Of a stretch of 64,000 bases of DNA, positions 30,245-39,400 are shown in pieces (position 1 is the stretch's first letter; every line of letters begins with the position of its first letter). The DNA is from Vibrio porteresiae DSM 19223. Lineage in GTDB: Bacteria; Pseudomonadota; Gammaproteobacteria; Enterobacterales; Vibrionaceae. The translations under genes were made by a program, and so were the position numbers. A model generated the notes under the pieces. It saw only the letters and a list, made by a program, of their open reading frames with translations. It was not told the origin of the DNA and ran no database searches. The stretch covers positions 2,604,001 to 2,668,000 of the forward strand of contig NZ_AP024895.1 in the NCBI RefSeq assembly GCF_024347055.1, written 5' to 3'.

Positions 30245-30273
30245 AAAAAGCAGCGCACTGGCGCTGCTTTTTT
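30245..30273 (+). terminator. Rho-independent terminator of the permease gene
   Basis: AAAAAGCAGCGC and GCGCTGCTTTTT pair around a 4-nt loop, with a T-tract. Confidence 0.88.
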
Positions 30274-30404
30274 ATTGCTCTTCGCTACTCGCTGCCTGAG
30301 AGACGGCTTATCGTCAGTGATCGACATGTGAGCGCAGATTTTTTTAACAAGCACTTAATACGGCTGCTTGAACTCAAACAACGAACATCATAAATGACGC
30401 GCAA

Positions 30405-30434
30405 ATAAAAAGGGCTTGGAATCTCCAAGCCCTT
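30405..30434 (-). terminator. Rho-independent terminator of cvpA-purF
   Basis: AAGGGCTTGGA and TCCAAGCCCTT form an 11-bp stem with a 3-nt loop. On the minus strand TTTTTATTT follows. Confidence 0.88.
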
Positions 30435-30464
30435 CTTATTATCCATTTTTAATGTAAGGCAATA

Positions 30465-31979
30465 TTATGCGCCTTCGTTGTACAACTCTAAACTCGCAAG
30501 GTCTTGCTGAATTTCACGTTGTACTTTTGCGTCATCGTTACGCATTGATTCTAGATAGTCTAGGTATTCTTGGTTGATATCACCTGTCACATACTGACCA
30601 TTGAACACTGACGTTTCAAATTGAGTAATCTCTGGGTTACCAAGACCTACAGCTTCAACCAAATCTTCCAACGTTTGGAAAATCAGCGCATCAGCACCAA
30701 TCTGCTTACAGATGGCATCTGCGTCACGACCGTGTGCGATCAGTTCAGTTGCGCTAGGCATATCAATACCATACACGTTCGGGAAGCGAATTTCAGGTGC
30801 TGCAGAAACCATGTACACTTTCTTCGCACCAGAATCACGAGCCATCTCAATGATCTGTTCAGAAGTCGTACCACGTACGATAGAGTCATCCACCAAAAGT
30901 ACGTTTTTGTCTTTAAATTCAGAACGGATTGCGTTCAATTTACGACGAACAGATTTCTTACGTTGTTGTTGACCAGGCATGATGAACGTACGGCCAACAT
31001 AGCGGTTTTTCACGAAACCTTGGCGGTATGGTTTATCGATCGCTTGTGCGATACGTAATGCGATATCGTTAGAAGTTTCTGGAATTGGAATAACCACATC
31101 GATATCTAAGTCAGCGTATTCAGTCTTAATGCGCTCACCCAATTTAATGCCCATTTCAACGCGAGCGCTGTAAACAGAAATTTTATCGATAAATGAGTCT
31201 GGACGAGCAAAGTAGACGAATTCGAAGATACATGGGTTCAATTGTGGGTTATCAGCACATTGCTGTGCAAATAGCTGACCATCAAATGTCACGTAAACCG
31301 CTTCACCAGGTGCGATATCGCGTACGAAATCAAAACCAACAGCATCTAACGCAACAGATTCAGATGCTGCCATATACTCGGTACGGCCGTTCACTTCACG
31401 TTTACCAAGGCATAGAGGTCGAATACCATGTGGGTCACGAAACGCAATCATACCGTGACCGATAATCATAGCAACAACCGCGTAAGCACCTTTGATAGTA
31501 CGGTGAACGTTAGCTACCGCACGAAAAACATCATCTTCATTCACGTTGCCGCGAACGGTATCAATTTCATGAGCAAGAACGTTCAATAGAACTTCTGAGT
31601 CAGAAGTGGTGTTGACGTGACGACGATCTTTATCAAACACGCGTTGACGAACTTCACTCGCATTAGTGAGGTTGCCGTTGTGTGCCAGAGTAATACCGAA
31701 AGGAGAGTTAACATAGAAAGGTTGAGCTTCAGAAGCGCTTGAACTGCCTGCTGTTGGGTAACGAACATGACCAATACCCACTGTACCTTGTAGTCTTTGC
31801 ATGTGTCTTGCTTCGAACACATCCTTAACTAAACCGTTCGCCTTGCGCAGACGGAAACGATTGCTTTCTATGGTACAAATACCCGCGGCATCTTGGCCAC
31901 GATGCTGCAATACCGTTAATGCGTCATAGATAGACTGGTTTACAGGCGTTGTGCCCACGATTCCAACAATACCACACAT
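30465..31979 (-). CDS. purF: Amidophosphoribosyltransferase
   Basis: A 504-residue enzyme of the first committed step of purine synthesis (PRPP + glutamine). Cys2 (MCGIVGIVG) is the glutaminase nucleophile after Met removal. The PRPP-binding loop [14 protein letters not shown] is near residue 365. There is no long propeptide before the Cys, as in E. coli. It follows cvpA by 36 nt, and a PurR operator lies ahead of cvpA. Confidence 0.97.
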   Translation of the reverse strand: MCGIVGIVGTTPVNQSIYDALTVLQHRGQDAAGICTIESNRFRLRKANGLVKDVFEARHMQRLQGTVGIGHVRYPTAGSSSASEAQPFYVNSPFGITLAHNGNLTNASEVRQRVFDKDRRHVNTTSDSEVLLNVLAHEIDTVRGNVNEDDVFRAVANVHRTIKGAYAVVAMIIGHGMIAFRDPHGIRPLCLGKREVNGRTEYMAASESVALDAVGFDFVRDIAPGEAVYVTFDGQLFAQQCADNPQLNPCIFEFVYFARPDSFIDKISVYSARVEMGIKLGERIKTEYADLDIDVVIPIPETSNDIALRIAQAIDKPYRQGFVKNRYVGRTFIMPGQQQRKKSVRRKLNAIRSEFKDKNVLLVDDSIVRGTTSEQIIEMARDSGAKKVYMVSAAPEIRFPNVYGIDMPSATELIAHGRDADAICKQIGADALIFQTLEDLVEAVGLGNPEITQFETSVFNGQYVTGDINQEYLDYLESMRNDDAKVQREIQQDLASLELYNEGA

Positions 31980-32015
31980 GTGCTAATCCTCGATTTGCGA
32001 CAATAACTGGCGCGG

Positions 32016-32504
32016 TTAAGCGCCAGACATAAAACTTGATGATGACATTATGTGCTCAAAGAACGGCTCTATAATCGGTTTAAATTTAGGCACGAGTTCT
32101 GAATTTTGCCACCAATCGGCTGCGGCAAAGTTAGTGAACGTGTCAATAAAGACTAAAGCGGCTGCAACGATTAAAACCCCGCGCAGCGCACCAAACACCA
32201 CACCTAAAACTCGGTCTGTACCAGATAGACCCGTCTTCTGCACTAATTGTGCTATCACGTAGTTAACAATGGCTCCGACAATCAATGTGGCAACAAATAA
32301 AATACCGATCGCTGCCCCATCTCGGAATGTCTCATTTTGGATATTGGTTAAGTACACTGCCAAACGGGAGTAGTACTGTGAAGCAATAAAAAATGCCCCA
32401 AACCAAATCACTAACGACAATGCTTCCCTAGCAAAGCCACGAATCAAACTGATCAAAGCGGATAGCCCGATCACACTTAAAATGACGATATCTAACCAAT
32501 TCAT
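32016..32504 (-). CDS. cvpA: Colicin V production family membrane protein
   Basis: A 162-residue membrane protein with four hydrophobic segments, starting MNWLDIVILSVIGLSALISLIRGFAREAL, the CvpA signature. It is needed for colicin V production and envelope stress tolerance in E. coli; the molecular role is unknown. The pairing with purF under a PurR operator is conserved in gammaproteobacteria. Confidence 0.94.
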   Translation of the reverse strand: MNWLDIVILSVIGLSALISLIRGFAREALSLVIWFGAFFIASQYYSRLAVYLTNIQNETFRDGAAIGILFVATLIVGAIVNYVIAQLVQKTGLSGTDRVLGVVFGALRGVLIVAAALVFIDTFTNFAAADWWQNSELVPKFKPIIEPFFEHIMSSSSFMSGA

Positions 32505-32526
32505 GAGTTTTTACATCTTAAGTTGG

Positions 32527-32552
32527 CGCGCATTTTAACAGAAAAATGCGCG
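32527..32552 (-). promoter_or_regulatory. Hairpin in the cvpA-purF leader
   Basis: CGCGCATTTT and AAAATGCGCG form a perfect 10-bp stem with a 6-nt loop, directly next to the PurR operator. On the minus strand no long T-tract follows, so it may be a weak terminator of dedD, an attenuator, or an mRNA stabiliser. Confidence 0.5.
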
Positions 32553-32568
32553 ACGCAAACGTTTTCTT
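32553..32568 (-). promoter_or_regulatory. PurR operator of cvpA-purF
   Basis: ACGCAAACGTTTTCTT matches the PurR consensus ANGCAANCGNTTNCNT at every fixed position. It lies 49-64 nt ahead of the cvpA ATG and touches the dedD stop codon. Confidence 0.85.
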
Positions 32569-33103
32569 ATGGGTTTAGTGGTTTAAATTTGAGCAATTGA
32601 CCTTTTGCACCGGTAATTTTTTCCAATTCACCGAGCTGACGCTCCAATTTACTCTTTGACACATCTGGACCAACAATTACTCGTGTAAAACCATTTTCCT
32701 GTTTCACATGAGCCTGATAGCCTCTTTTTTGTAAATCCTCTACAAGTGTCTTAGCGTTGTCGGCATTCTTCAAAGCCATCAATTGAATCAACCAAGCATC
32801 ATCTTGATAAGTGTTGGTATCAGGGACATCCTTCACTTCTGTTTTGAGCGGCTTATTGGCTGGAGCTTTACTTTGCTCTTCTGTCACCGTTACCGGCGTT
32901 TTTGGCAAAGCAGCTTTGTCTTCAACCGGGTTGAGTACCTCAAACTGCTCGGCTTGACTGTCAAGCTCTGGCTTAATTGGAATGCTGGCGACATCGTCTT
33001 TGTAATGTGTTTTTTGTCCATCTAACACATCCGGTAATACAATCACACCAAGCGCAACTAAGACTATGGTACCTACCAAACGGCTTTGAAACTTACTCGC
33101 CAT
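32567..33103 (-). CDS. dedD: SPOR-domain cell-division protein DedD
   Basis: 178 residues: one membrane helix (about 9-24, LVGTIVLVALGVIVLPDVL), a Pro/Glu/Lys-rich linker, and a C-terminal SPOR domain (about 100-175) that binds denuded peptidoglycan at the septum. Its ATG follows the folC stop directly (TAAATG), with GGAG inside folC, so translation is coupled. Confidence 0.92.
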   Translation of the reverse strand: MASKFQSRLVGTIVLVALGVIVLPDVLDGQKTHYKDDVASIPIKPELDSQAEQFEVLNPVEDKAALPKTPVTVTEEQSKAPANKPLKTEVKDVPDTNTYQDDAWLIQLMALKNADNAKTLVEDLQKRGYQAHVKQENGFTRVIVGPDVSKSKLERQLGELEKITGAKGQLLKFKPLNP

Positions 33104-34381
33104 TTATTCTCCTTTACTTTGCCAATGCTCCAGCACCTCACCAACGGTGTGGAATGAACCGGCGACGACTATGACATCGTCAGCAGAGACTTGTGTCAAC
33201 GAGGCTTCAAAAGCCTCTACCGGTGTATTAAATTGCTGTAGAGATTGCTCTGTATGTGGTTGAATTTTCTCCACCAGCTCATCAGCTGTCGCTGCTCGTG
33301 GTCCAGTAAGAGATGCTGGATACCAATGTTTCACTACAGGAGCTAAGATTGCCATCGTTGAGGTGATGTCTTTATCATGCAACATACCGACAACCAGATG
33401 AACTTTCTGGTTTGGATAACGAGCTTGGATCTGATCAACAAGATACTGAGCTGAATGAGGGTTATGAGCCACATCAAGCAAAATGAGCGGGTCAGAATGA
33501 ATCTTCTGCATGCGTCCAGCTAACTGAGCATTTTTCAATCCAGTAACGATATCAACATCACTGATTTCCAACCCAGACGTGCCTAACGCCATTAACGCAG
33601 TGGCAGCATTAGGTAATGGTAGAGTCGGAATAGGAAGGTTTTCGAGGTCAAAACTGCCGTTGTGCCAACGCCAAGTAGTATCTGAGGTTTTCTCATAATC
33701 GAACTGAATACCAACTTGATAGAACTTAGCACCGATATCATCTGCATGGGCAGCAACGGTGGCTGGCGGTTTAGGTTGACCACAAATAGCCGGTTTACCG
33801 CCACGGTAAATACCCGCTTTTTCAAAACCGATCACATTGATGTCATCACCAAGCCAATCCACATGGTCAATCGCTAGGCTAGTGATCATTGATACATCAT
33901 GATCAACCACGTTGGTAGCATCCAGACGCCCACCTAAGCCCACTTCCAATAGCAACACTTCAACTTTCTCAGTTTGGAAAATTCTCAGTGCCGCCAACGT
34001 ACCATATTCAAAGAGACTTAATGAAATATCACCACGTTGTTCTTCAATGAAGGCAAAAGCAGCCGTGTGTTTTTCATCAGCCAGTTCTTGGCCATTGATA
34101 CGAATACGTTCGTTATAACGAATCAAGTGAGGGGAACTGTAAACGCCAACCTTGTATCCAGCAGCCAAAAGAATCGCTTCCATTAGCGCACAGGTTGAAC
34201 CTTTACCATTGGTTCCGGCAACGGTAATTACCGTAGGAGCAGGTTTGGTCAATCTCGCCTTTTCAGCCACTTTTGAAACACGTTCAAGTCCGAGATCGAT
34301 AGCAGAAGAGTGAATATGAGTTAAATAATCAAGCCACACCGCTAGTGGGGATGTGGCTTGAGGGATAAGGTTTTGTTTCAT
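33104..34381 (-). CDS. folC: Bifunctional folylpolyglutamate/dihydrofolate synthase
   Basis: A 425-residue Mur-ligase-like enzyme that adds glutamate to dihydropteroate and folates. The P-loop TVAGTNGKGSTCALMEAILL is near residue 53. LLEVGLGGRLDATNVVD and DVAHNPHSA are typical. Located between accD and dedD as in E. coli. Confidence 0.96.
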   Translation of the reverse strand: MKQNLIPQATSPLAVWLDYLTHIHSSAIDLGLERVSKVAEKARLTKPAPTVITVAGTNGKGSTCALMEAILLAAGYKVGVYSSPHLIRYNERIRINGQELADEKHTAAFAFIEEQRGDISLSLFEYGTLAALRIFQTEKVEVLLLEVGLGGRLDATNVVDHDVSMITSLAIDHVDWLGDDINVIGFEKAGIYRGGKPAICGQPKPPATVAAHADDIGAKFYQVGIQFDYEKTSDTTWRWHNGSFDLENLPIPTLPLPNAATALMALGTSGLEISDVDIVTGLKNAQLAGRMQKIHSDPLILLDVAHNPHSAQYLVDQIQARYPNQKVHLVVGMLHDKDITSTMAILAPVVKHWYPASLTGPRAATADELVEKIQPHTEQSLQQFNTPVEAFEASLTQVSADDVIVVAGSFHTVGEVLEHWQSKGE

Positions 34382-34424
34382 CTAACGTGTAACCATATTT
34401 CAGTTGGTTTAGTTAGTGCCTACT

Positions 34425-35348
34425 TTACCCTTTTTTGTCCGCTTCTGGTACAGAATATGAAGCTTCATTTTCTGCAACTTCTTCAGTGACTAGCGGAGAA
34501 CTGTGATGCGTCATTTTTGCCAGTAAACCAGCAACACGAGCGCGCATATCACGACGGTCAACGATCATATCGATAGCACCGTGTTCCAATAGGAACTCAC
34601 TACGTTGGAAACCTTCTGGAAGATCTTCACGTACGGTTTGTTCGATAACTCGACGACCAGCAAAGCCAATAAGCGCTTTAGGTTCACCAATGTTGATATC
34701 ACCAAGCATTGCTAAACTTGCAGACACACCACCCATCGTTGGGTCAGTTAGCACGGAAATAAAAGGCAGACCTTTTGCAGATAGACGCTCTAAAGCTGCG
34801 CTGGTTTTTGCCATTTGCATTAGAGACATAAGCGCCTCTTGCATACGTGCACCACCACTAGCAGAGAAGCAGACTAAGCCACAGTTGTGTTTGATCGCTT
34901 CATCAACGGCGTGAACGAAACGAGCACCAACAACAGAGCCCATAGAACCGCCCATGAAAGAGAATTCAAACGCACACGCCACCACAGGAACAGACATCAC
35001 TTCGCCTTTCATTGCGATCAGTGCATCTTTCTCACCACTGCTCTTTTGTGCAGCAGCAATGCGTTCTTTATAGCGTTTAGAGTCTTTAAACTTCAGTTTA
35101 TCTTGAGGTTCAAGTTCTGCAGCGATTTCATAGCGACTGCTATCATCCAAAAACGTTTCTAGACGGCGACGAGCCTTCATACGCATATGATGATTACACT
35201 TAGGACACACTTCCAAATTGCGCTCGAGCTCTGCGTAATACAGAACCTGCTCACATGAAGTACATTTCGTCCACACCCCTTCAGGAATGTTTGCTTTGCG
35301 AGAACTAACAATATGGGTTTTGTCTAAAATCTTTTCGAGCCAACTCAT
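34425..35348 (-). CDS. accD: Acetyl-CoA carboxylase carboxyltransferase subunit beta
   Basis: 307 residues. The four-cysteine zinc ribbon CTSC...CPKC (about residues 27-49) is followed by the crotonase-fold carboxyltransferase domain with [20 protein letters not shown] and [13 protein letters not shown]. With AccA it forms malonyl-CoA for fatty acid synthesis. The ATG at 35348 gives MSWLEKIL, the family start. Confidence 0.96.
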   Translation of the reverse strand: MSWLEKILDKTHIVSSRKANIPEGVWTKCTSCEQVLYYAELERNLEVCPKCNHHMRMKARRRLETFLDDSSRYEIAAELEPQDKLKFKDSKRYKERIAAAQKSSGEKDALIAMKGEVMSVPVVACAFEFSFMGGSMGSVVGARFVHAVDEAIKHNCGLVCFSASGGARMQEALMSLMQMAKTSAALERLSAKGLPFISVLTDPTMGGVSASLAMLGDINIGEPKALIGFAGRRVIEQTVREDLPEGFQRSEFLLEHGAIDMIVDRRDMRARVAGLLAKMTHHSSPLVTEEVAENEASYSVPEADKKG

Positions 35349-35522
35349 GGAAGACCTTTTACTATAACTCTCCCGCACCATCGCGAAAGATACAAATCGA
35401 ATATTAATGCGTGAGGATTAAACCACATAACCCGCTAACTGTGCACAAAAAACTGGTTGTACCTATTTTTTCGTACCACTTCACGCATATCTCTTTGGAG
35501 TTTTTGATGCAATTTTATCCAA

Positions 35523-36317
35523 TTAGTTCAAGTTGTCCGGCAAAAATAGCGGGCCGACTGGAACTTTAGGTAAATCAAACTCCTGTGGATAATCCACTTC
35601 CACTAAATACAGACCTTCCGCTTTAGCAGTTGCCCCTGCCAAATTACGGTCTTTTGCCTGCAATAACCACTGAATCCATTCTATTGGTTGTTCACCGCGA
35701 CCAACCACGAGCAAACTCCCAACAATATTTCGCACCATGTGGTGAACAAAGGCATTTGCCTTAATATCAACCACCACAAAATGCCCATGTCTGGTGACAT
35801 TTAAATGCATGACATTACGCCAAGGGCTGCGTGATTGACAATGAGCAGCTCGAAACGACGTAAAATCATTTTCGCCTAGCAAATACTGACCAGCGATATG
35901 CATTTTTTCTGCATCTAAATCGCCGTGATAATGGCTGATGCCTTTATCCAAGATAGCCGGACGGTAGGCATGATTATAAATAATATAGCGGTAGCGACGT
36001 GCAGTTGCACTAAAGCGCGCATGAAATTCATCTGGCACTTCTTTCGCCCAACGAAGTGCGATGTCCTTTGGCATGTTCGCATTTGCGCCCATAGTCCAAG
36101 CCACCATTTTTCGGTCGGCTGTTGTATCAAAATGCACAACCTGTCCCGTTCCGTGAACCCCCGCATCAGTACGACCAGCACACTGAACTTCAACCGGGTG
36201 ATTAGCAACAATACTCAGCGCCTTTTCTAACGATTCTTGGACACTTTTTACTTCCTGCTGTCGCTGCCAACCATAGTAATGAGCGCCATTGTACTCAATA
36301 CCTAAAGCGATTCTCAT
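35523..36317 (-). CDS. truA: tRNA pseudouridine(38-40) synthase
   Basis: A 264-residue enzyme that modifies uridines 38-40 in the tRNA anticodon arm. The catalytic Asp lies in [15 protein letters not shown] (near residue 52). [14 protein letters not shown] and [11 protein letters not shown] are conserved. Its start is 71 nt past the hubP terminator, so it should have its own promoter. Confidence 0.96.
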   Translation of the reverse strand: MRIALGIEYNGAHYYGWQRQQEVKSVQESLEKALSIVANHPVEVQCAGRTDAGVHGTGQVVHFDTTADRKMVAWTMGANANMPKDIALRWAKEVPDEFHARFSATARRYRYIIYNHAYRPAILDKGISHYHGDLDAEKMHIAGQYLLGENDFTSFRAAHCQSRSPWRNVMHLNVTRHGHFVVVDIKANAFVHHMVRNIVGSLLVVGRGEQPIEWIQWLLQAKDRNLAGATAKAEGLYLVEVDYPQEFDLPKVPVGPLFLPDNLN

Positions 36318-36387
36318 GATGTTCTCTCGTTAAAAATGGGGCTGGAAGTATAATATCAATTCGCCACAATTTCTAATTACAGAATGA

Positions 36388-36411
36388 AAAAGGCAGGAAT
36401 TCCTGCCTTTT
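36388..36411 (-). terminator. Rho-independent terminator of hubP
   Basis: AAAAGGCAGGAA and TTCCTGCCTTTT form a continuous palindrome. On the minus strand TTTTTC follows. It is 8 nt past the hubP stop. Confidence 0.8.
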
Positions 36412-36418
36412 AATCACT

Positions 36419-39400
36419 CTATGCGCGCCCATTAAGCACATCAATGAGGTGTTTTGCTTGACGACGAATTTCGTCATCCCCGTCCACAATCGCTTCTTCT
36501 AGCAGTTTAATGGCACCTTTCTTGTCGTTCATCTCAACGTACATTTTGGCAAGGTCCAATTTACCAGCGGCTTCAGCGTTCAAGTCCACATCAATATTAG
36601 AAATGGTACCGATCACATCTGGGAACTCGCTTAGACCGACATCCAGTTTCAGCTCTTCATCATCAGGGTTGAAACGCTCATCGTCTTGCTCAACTTGAGC
36701 CATCAATTCATCGATCGTCATGTACTTTTTATTCGGTTCATAATTTTCGATGTTTTCTTGTTGGCCCCAGTTTTCCTTCACCACGTCAGGCGACTGATTC
36801 TGAATATCGCTGTTCCATACGGCTTCTTCATCCGCTGGAACGTCATCTGGAATTTCAGCTTGTTGCTCTGGTGTAAGATTAAAACCATTCCAATCTTCGC
36901 CACCCATTTCCAACATAGCATCGATGTCCATACCGGCACTGTCGATGGTACGAGCATCAATCGGCTTATCAAAGCGGAATGGTGCTTGCTCGCTTGGTGT
37001 TTCATCTAACCAGTTATTCAGTGACTGCTCTTGATACTCTCTATCGATATCATTTGCACTATGAGCAACAGGATTAGCTTCAGCAGGCTCAGGTTCTGTT
37101 ACTACTGGTTCAGCCAATGGGTCATCAAGGTCAGCCGTATCCAGTGAAAAATCATCGTCTTCACTCTCATCAGCTACAACAGCAGGTTCGCTAAAGACAG
37201 ACGCCAAAGCATCTTCTTCGGTGAATTCTGGCAACTCATCATCGCCGACTTCAAAGTCACCCAGTTCGAATTCATCGTCGTCAATCGAATCTGAAACCAC
37301 TTCACCAGGCTCACTCGCAACGGATGCTAATGCATCTTCTTCAGTGAACTCTGGTAGCTCTTCATCGCCAACTTCAAAGTCACCCAGTTCGAATTCATCA
37401 TCGTCAATCGAATCTGAAACCACTTCACCAGGCTCACTCGCAACGGATGCTAATGCATCCTCTTCAGTAAACTCTGGTAACTCTTCATCACCAAGATCAA
37501 AATCTTCTAACGCAAACTCATCTTCCGGCTCTTCGGAAACAACTGGTTCTGATAACTCTGCAGAAGCTTCAGCAAGCTCTTCTGGCTCCTCAGAAACCGA
37601 AGCAAGTGCATCTTCTTCAGTGAACTCTGGTAGCTCTTCATCGCCAAGATCAAAGTCACCCAGTTCGAATTCATCATCGCCAATCGAATCTGAAACCACT
37701 TCACCCGGTTCACCCGCAACGGATGCTAATGCATCCTCTTCAGTAAACTCTGGCAGCTCTTCATCACCAAGATCAAAGTCGTCTAACGCAAACTCATCTT
37801 CCGGCTCTTCGGAAACGACTGGTTCTGATAACTCAGCAGAAGCTTCAGCAAGCTCTTCTGGCTCCTCAGAAACCGAAGCGAGTGCATCTTCTTCGGTGAA
37901 TTCTGGTAGCTCTTCATCGCCAAGATCAAAGTCGTCTAACGCAAACTCATCTTCTGGCGCTGCAGAAGCGACTGGTTCGGATGATTCTGCTGGTGCTTCA
38001 GTTAGCTCTTCTGGTTCCTCAGAAACCGAAGCGAGTGCATCTTCTTCGGTGAATTCTGGTAGCTCTTCATCGCCAAGATCAAAATCTTCTAACGCAAACT
38101 CATCTTCCGGCTCTGCAGAAGCGAGTGGCTCTGATAACTCTACAGGAGCTTCAGCAAGCTCTTCTGGCTCCTCAGAAACCGAAGCGAGTGCATCTTCTTC
38201 GGTGAATTCTGGTAGCTCTTCATCGCCAAGATCAAAGTCGTCTAACGCAAACTCATCTTCCGGCTCTGCAGAAGAGACTGGTTCGGATGATTCTGCTGGT
38301 GCTTCAGTTAGCTCTTCTGGCTCCTCAGAAACCGAAGCGAGTACATCTTCTTCAGTGAATTCTGGTAACTCTTCATCGCCAACTTCAAAGTCACCCAGTT
38401 CGAATTCATCATCATCAATAGAATCTGAAACCACTTCACCCGGCTCACTCGCAACGGATGCTAATGCATCCTCTTCAGTGAACTCTGGCAGCTCTTCATC
38501 GCCAAGATCAAAGTCGTCTAACGCAAACTCATCTTCCGGCTCTGTAGAAGAGACTGGTTCGGATGATTCTGCTCGTGCTTCAGTTAGCTCTTCTGGCTCC
38601 TCAGAAACCGAAGCGAGTGCATCTTCTTCGGTGAATTCTGGTAGCTCTTCATCGCCAAGATCAAAGTCGTCTAACGCAAACTCATCTTCCGGCTCTGCAG
38701 AAGAGACTGGTTCGGATGACTCAACTGGGGCTTCAGTAACCTCTTCCGGTTCGTTATCACTCAAATCAAAATCATCAAGTGCAAACTCATCATCCGATTC
38801 TTCAGCTGTCTGATTCGCAAGAAGCGATTCTTCTTCTCGCTCAGCTTCAGGTTCTGGAGTTGATTCTTGCCCGTCCAACGCGACTTGAGGTTCAAGTGTT
38901 TCCATCTGCGGCTGAGTTTCAGACACGACAGGCTCTAACCCCGCGCGATCTGCATTTTCAGGCAGCTCTTGCTCGGCCAAATCAAAGATTGCGTCATCAC
39001 TTTCTAGCGGCTCAAGTGATTCTTCATCGTCAATTAACCAATCATCATCTTGAGGAACACCAAATTCATTAGCGACTGGCTCAGGCTCGTTAGAAACCGT
39101 ACCTTCAATTTCTGGGTTGAAATCAAAGCCATCATCATCGGCAGCTGTTTTTGGCTCAGATTCTGCTGAGAAATCAAACTCGCCCAACAGTGGATCTTGC
39201 TCAGGTACATTACTAATCAGATCATCAATGAAGTGTTCACTATCGAACGGCTCATCTTTTTCAGGTTCTGCTGCTTGCTCTATTTCAAGCAACTCGTCAA
39301 ACAGATCTACCCCTTCTGCGTCATTTTGAACGGCTGGAGTATCTTGCTCCATTTCAATCAGTTCAGGGTCTTCAGATAACTGCAAATCATTGATAGGTGC

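Noticed and set aside
37160..38689. Regularly repeated DNA that might be taken for a CRISPR array.
   Set aside because: The units are 123-153 bp, keep one reading frame and encode protein; there are no spacers and no cas genes.
37221..38813. A 530-codon open frame on the plus strand, rich in Ser/Asn/Thr, antisense to hubP.
   Set aside because: It is a by-product of the acidic repeats on the other strand: GAA/GAT/GAG codons read back as Ser-rich sequence. It has no ribosome site and repeats with the same period as HubP.
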